Of a stretch of DNA of 7,022 bases, positions 4,527 to 7,022 are shown one piece after another (positions within the stretch are counted from its first letter, which is position 1; each line of letters begins with the position of its first letter). The stretch lies in the NCBI GenBank assembly GCA_031551625.1, contig JAVBNJ010000098.1, forward strand, positions 1 through 7,022, read 5' to 3'. The translations under genes and the position numbers were made by a program. The stretch is from JAVBNJ01 sp031551625 (GTDB taxonomy: Bacteria > Bacteroidota > Bacteroidia > Bacteroidales > UBA932). Under the pieces are notes generated by a model. It had not been told where the DNA came from and ran no database searches. It worked only from the letters and a program-made list of their open reading frames with translations.

Positions 4527-6457
4527 TAACGATTACTTTTCCTGATGGAAACTCACGCCAATACGAACCGGGCGTTACCGGCCTTGATATTGCCAAAAGC
4601 ATAAGCCCGCGCTTGGCATCCGATGTGTTGGCCGTGAGTGTAGATGGCGAAACATGGGACTTGCATCGCCCGATTACTAAAGATGCAGCTATTAAACTGT
4701 ATAAGTGGGAAGACGAGGAAGGGCGCCATGCATTCTGGCACTCATCGTCGCACTTGCTGGCCGAGGCGCTTGAGGCATTGTACCCCGGCGTAAAATTCGG
4801 TATAGGCCCGGCCATTGAAACAGGGTTCTACTATGATGTAGACCTTGGCGACCGCACCATTACCGATGCCGACCTGCCGGCAGTGGAAGCAAAAATGCTT
4901 GAAATAGCGCGCCTCAAACAACCGTTTGTGCGCCGCGACGTGAGCAAGGAAGAAGCGCTTAAAACCTATACGGAAAAAGGCGACCCATACAAGTGCGAAT
5001 TGATAAACGACCTGAAAGACGGTACTATTACATTCTATACATCTGGCAATTTTACCGACCTTTGCCGGGGGCCGCACTTGCCGGATACCAGCGTTATCAA
5101 AGCGGTAAAGCTGACATCGATTGCCGGCGCTTACTGGCGCGGTAACGAGAAAAATAAAATGTTGACACGTATCTACGGGGTTACTTTTCCGCAGAAAAAG
5201 CTGCTCGATGAGTATTTGCAAATGCTAGAAGAAGCCAAGAAGCGCGACCACCGTAAGATTGGCAAGGAGCTGGAGTTGTTTGCCTTTTCGCAACGTGTGG
5301 GGCAGGGGTTGCCGTTGTGGCTGCCTAAAGGCGCCATGTTGCGCGAGCGGTTGGAAAATTTCCTGCGCGCCGTGCAAAAACGCCATGGCTACCAGCCGGT
5401 GATCACGCCACATATCGGGCAAAAAGAATTGTATGTAACCTCGGGGCACTATGCCAAGTATGGCGCCGACTCGTTCCAGCCGATTCATACGCCGCAGGAA
5501 GGGGAAGAGTTTTTGCTGAAACCGATGAATTGTCCGCACCATTGCGAAATTTACCGTACCAAACCACGTACCTATAAAGAATTGCCGGTGCGTTTTGCGG
5601 AATTCGGCACCGTGTACCGTTATGAGCAAAGTGGTGAACTGCATGGGTTGACTCGTGTGCGTGGCTTTACGCAAGACGATGCGCATATCTTCTGTCGTCC
5701 CGACCAGGTGAAAGAAGAGTTTTGTAAGGTAATCGATATCGTGCTGTATATTTTCAAAACGCTGGATTTTAAAGATTACACGGCGCAGATCTCATTACGT
5801 GACCCGAATAATAAAGAAAAATATATAGGTAGCGATGAAAACTGGGATCGTGCCGAACGTGAAATCATGGAGGCTGCTGCTGAAAAAGGATTGAAAACGG
5901 TAGTGGAGCTGGGCGAAGCCGCGTTCTACGGCCCGAAGCTCGACTTTATGGTGCGCGATGCTATCGGCCGCAAGTGGCAGTTGGGAACCATTCAGGTGGA
6001 CTACAACCTGCCGGAGCGTTTCGAGTTGGAATACATTGGCGCCGACGATAAGCGCCACCGCCCGATTATGATTCACCGTGCACCGTTCGGTTCGATGGAA
6101 CGTTTTGTAGCGGTACTCATCGAACATACAGGAGGCAAATTCCCGTTGTGGCTTACGCCGGAGCAGGTAGCCATTCTGCCTATCAGCGAAAAGTATAACG
6201 ATTATGCCCGCCGTGTGAGCGAAGAGTTGAATAATGCAGAGGTGCGTGCCATTATTGATGATCGTAACGAAACCATCGGTAAAAAAATCCGTGAAAACGA
6301 ATTGAAGCGTATCCCGTACCTGTTGATTGTCGGCGAAAAAGAGGAAGCCGAGAATAAAGTTGCCGTGCGCAAGCAGGGCGAAGGCGACAAAGGCGCTATG
6401 GGTATCGGCGAGTTTGCGGCATTTGTGAATAACGAAACAAAAAAAGAAATAGAGTAA
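4523..6457 (+). CDS. thrS: Threonyl-tRNA synthetase
   Basis: The product is 644 residues, full length for a bacterial ThrRS, which charges tRNA-Thr with threonine in the cytoplasm. Domains in order: TGS domain (1-61; MITITFPDGN start); editing (SAD) domain with its expected metal-site-like residues His73 and His77 (HSSSH) and Cys181 and His185 (CRGPH); class II catalytic core (about 245-540); and C-terminal anticodon-binding domain (about 545-640). In the core the zinc ligands that bind threonine are Cys337 (MNCPHH), His388 (DDAHIF) and His518 (MIHRA). Motif 2 is RYEQSGELHGLTRVRGF (366-382), and motif 3 lies in RAPFGSMERF (519-528). All key residues are present, so the enzyme should be active in both charging and editing. 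The ATG at 4523 gives the normal N-terminus; no Shine-Dalgarno sequence is visible. infC follows in the conserved thrS-infC order but has its own promoter. Confidence 0.98.
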   Translation: MITITFPDGNSRQYEPGVTGLDIAKSISPRLASDVLAVSVDGETWDLHRPITKDAAIKLYKWEDEEGRHAFWHSSSHLLAEALEALYPGVKFGIGPAIETGFYYDVDLGDRTITDADLPAVEAKMLEIARLKQPFVRRDVSKEEALKTYTEKGDPYKCELINDLKDGTITFYTSGNFTDLCRGPHLPDTSVIKAVKLTSIAGAYWRGNEKNKMLTRIYGVTFPQKKLLDEYLQMLEEAKKRDHRKIGKELELFAFSQRVGQGLPLWLPKGAMLRERLENFLRAVQKRHGYQPVITPHIGQKELYVTSGHYAKYGADSFQPIHTPQEGEEFLLKPMNCPHHCEIYRTKPRTYKELPVRFAEFGTVYRYEQSGELHGLTRVRGFTQDDAHIFCRPDQVKEEFCKVIDIVLYIFKTLDFKDYTAQISLRDPNNKEKYIGSDENWDRAEREIMEAAAEKGLKTVVELGEAAFYGPKLDFMVRDAIGRKWQLGTIQVDYNLPERFELEYIGADDKRHRPIMIHRAPFGSMERFVAVLIEHTGGKFPLWLTPEQVAILPISEKYNDYARRVSEELNNAEVRAIIDDRNETIGKKIRENELKRIPYLLIVGEKEEAENKVAVRKQGEGDKGAMGIGEFAAFVNNETKKEIE

Positions 6458-6489
6458 AAGTAATTCGTGGGCAAAAAAGAAAAATAAAT

Positions 6490-6520
6490 TTTGCCGGGTC
6501 AAAAAAAAATTGTACTTTCG
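6490..6520 (+). promoter_or_regulatory. infC promoter (Bacteroidota type)
   Basis: TTTG (6490-6493) and TACTTTCG (6513-6520), one mismatch from TAnnTTTG, are separated by exactly 19 nt. The spacer contains a run of nine A residues (6501-6509). Transcription would start near 6527, giving a leader of about 40 nt. No terminator was seen between thrS and this promoter, so read-through from thrS is also likely. Confidence 0.7.
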
Positions 6521-6552
6521 CGCTCCAAATTAACGAATTAGAAATTAAAAAT

Positions 6553-6569
6553 AGGAGAACCAAACTATA
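6553..6569 (+). promoter_or_regulatory. Shine-Dalgarno sequence and AUA start of infC
   Basis: AGGAG (6553-6557) lies 9 nt before ATA (6567-6569). A strong Shine-Dalgarno is unusual for Bacteroidota and here fixes the start. The infC frame is closed by TAG at 6552-6554, and no ATG, GTG or TTG occurs between that stop and the conserved N-domain, so ATA is the only start that fits. Rare start codons are a known hallmark of infC (AUU in E. coli), where IF-3 represses its own translation by rejecting them. Confidence 0.7.
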
Positions 6570-7022
6570 GCAACGCCGTACAGACCTAAACCTGCGTTTA
6601 AACCGGGGCCGCGTCCCAACGCAGGGCCAAGAAAACCTTTCGATAACCGGAAAGAACAAGAACCGGGACTTCGTGTGAATCTGGATATACGTGGTGTCCG
6701 CGAGGTGCGGTTGGTTGGCGATAATGTAACCGTTGGGGTTTACCCTTTTGCCGAAGCCTTGAAAATGGCGCAGGATCAGGAGTTGGACTTGGTTGAAATT
6801 TCGCCTGCTGCCGAACCGCCCGTTTGCAAGATTATTGATTACCAGAAATACCTTTACATGCAGCGCAAAAAAGCGAAAGAAATGAAAGCGCATGCAGCCA
6901 AGGTGGTAATTAAAGAAGTGCGGTTTGGGCCGAATACCGATGAACACGACTACCAGTTTAAACTCAAACACGCGCAAAGTTTTTTAGAGGAAGGCGCCAA
7001 AGTTAAAGCGTTTGTGTTTTTC
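6567..7022 (+). CDS. infC: Translation initiation factor IF-3, 5' part (3' end outside window)
   Basis: The frame is open for 152 codons to the window edge. After a basic, Pro-rich tail (about residues 2-35) come the IF3 N-domain (RVNLDIRGVREVRLVGDN 36-53, LDLVEISPAAEPPVCKIIDY 73-92), a Lys-rich linker helix (YMQRKKAKEMKAHAAK, 97-112) and the start of the C-domain (VVIKEVRFGPNTDEHDYQFK, 113-132; GAKVKAFVFF at the edge). IF-3 binds the 30S subunit, prevents subunit joining and proofreads the start codon and initiator tRNA. The gene appears to start at AUA, which would allow the classic autoregulatory loop. Its own promoter and a strong Shine-Dalgarno sequence precede it. The usual followers rpmI and rplT would lie beyond the window. 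The assignment is secure; the exact start is inferred. Confidence 0.95.
   Translation, partial: MATPYRPKPAFKPGPRPNAGPRKPFDNRKEQEPGLRVNLDIRGVREVRLVGDNVTVGVYPFAEALKMAQDQELDLVEISPAAEPPVCKIIDYQKYLYMQRKKAKEMKAHAAKVVIKEVRFGPNTDEHDYQFKLKHAQSFLEEGAKVKAFVFF

Noticed and set aside
5795..6502. Minus-strand 235-codon open frame opposite thrS
   Set aside because: Shadow of thrS: low-complexity Phe/Leu-rich translation of the antisense strand. The same applies to the frames at 4742-5221 and 5225-5686.
6396..6977. Minus-strand 193-codon open frame opposite infC
   Set aside because: Antisense shadow of infC, whose conserved protein sequence is unambiguous on the plus strand.

Overview
The window comes from a chromosome of the phylum Bacteroidota. 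Three things point there: a gldF/gldG pair (gliding-motility ABC transporter subunits, typical of this phylum); promoters of the Bacteroidota type (TTTG, then about 19-20 nt, then TAnnTTTG) in front of several genes; and a predicted secreted protein with a C-terminal region resembling the 'major paralogous' (FISUMP) domain. Genus cannot be told from the sequence alone. Transposase, RNA and promoter calls rest on motif recognition by eye; no database search was run.

Layout from left to right. Positions 1-207 hold the 3' end of an ISAs1-family transposase gene (+), followed by a plausible right terminal repeat of the insertion sequence and a strong rho-independent terminator (226-272). Positions 338-2780, on the minus strand, carry gldF (upstream) and gldG (downstream). 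Their junction contains an 8-nt tandem repeat, AATCTTTG x 3.75 at 2041-2070, whose copy number sets how gldF ends and whether the two frames join. Positions 2781-3227 are a 447-nt divergent intergenic region with a minus-strand promoter for gldF, a candidate plus-strand promoter, and several nested inverted repeats that look like a structured RNA or long leader. Positions 3228-4268 (+) encode a secreted, cysteine-rich protein. Positions 4269-4522 are AT-rich spacer ending in the thrS promoter, which sits in another short-period repeat. Positions 4523-6457 (+) encode threonyl-tRNA synthetase (thrS), and 6567-7022 (+) hold the 5' part of infC (initiation factor IF-3), which appears to start at AUA and has its own promoter.

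Functionally, thrS and infC are the conserved translation cluster (thrS-infC, usually followed by rpmI-rplT). GldF and GldG are the membrane permease and the auxiliary membrane-anchored subunit of the transporter whose ATPase, GldA, would be encoded elsewhere. The most unusual points are the frame-switching octamer repeat at the gldF/gldG junction, the folded intergenic element with a 10-nt loop-to-loop complementarity, and the AUA start of infC.
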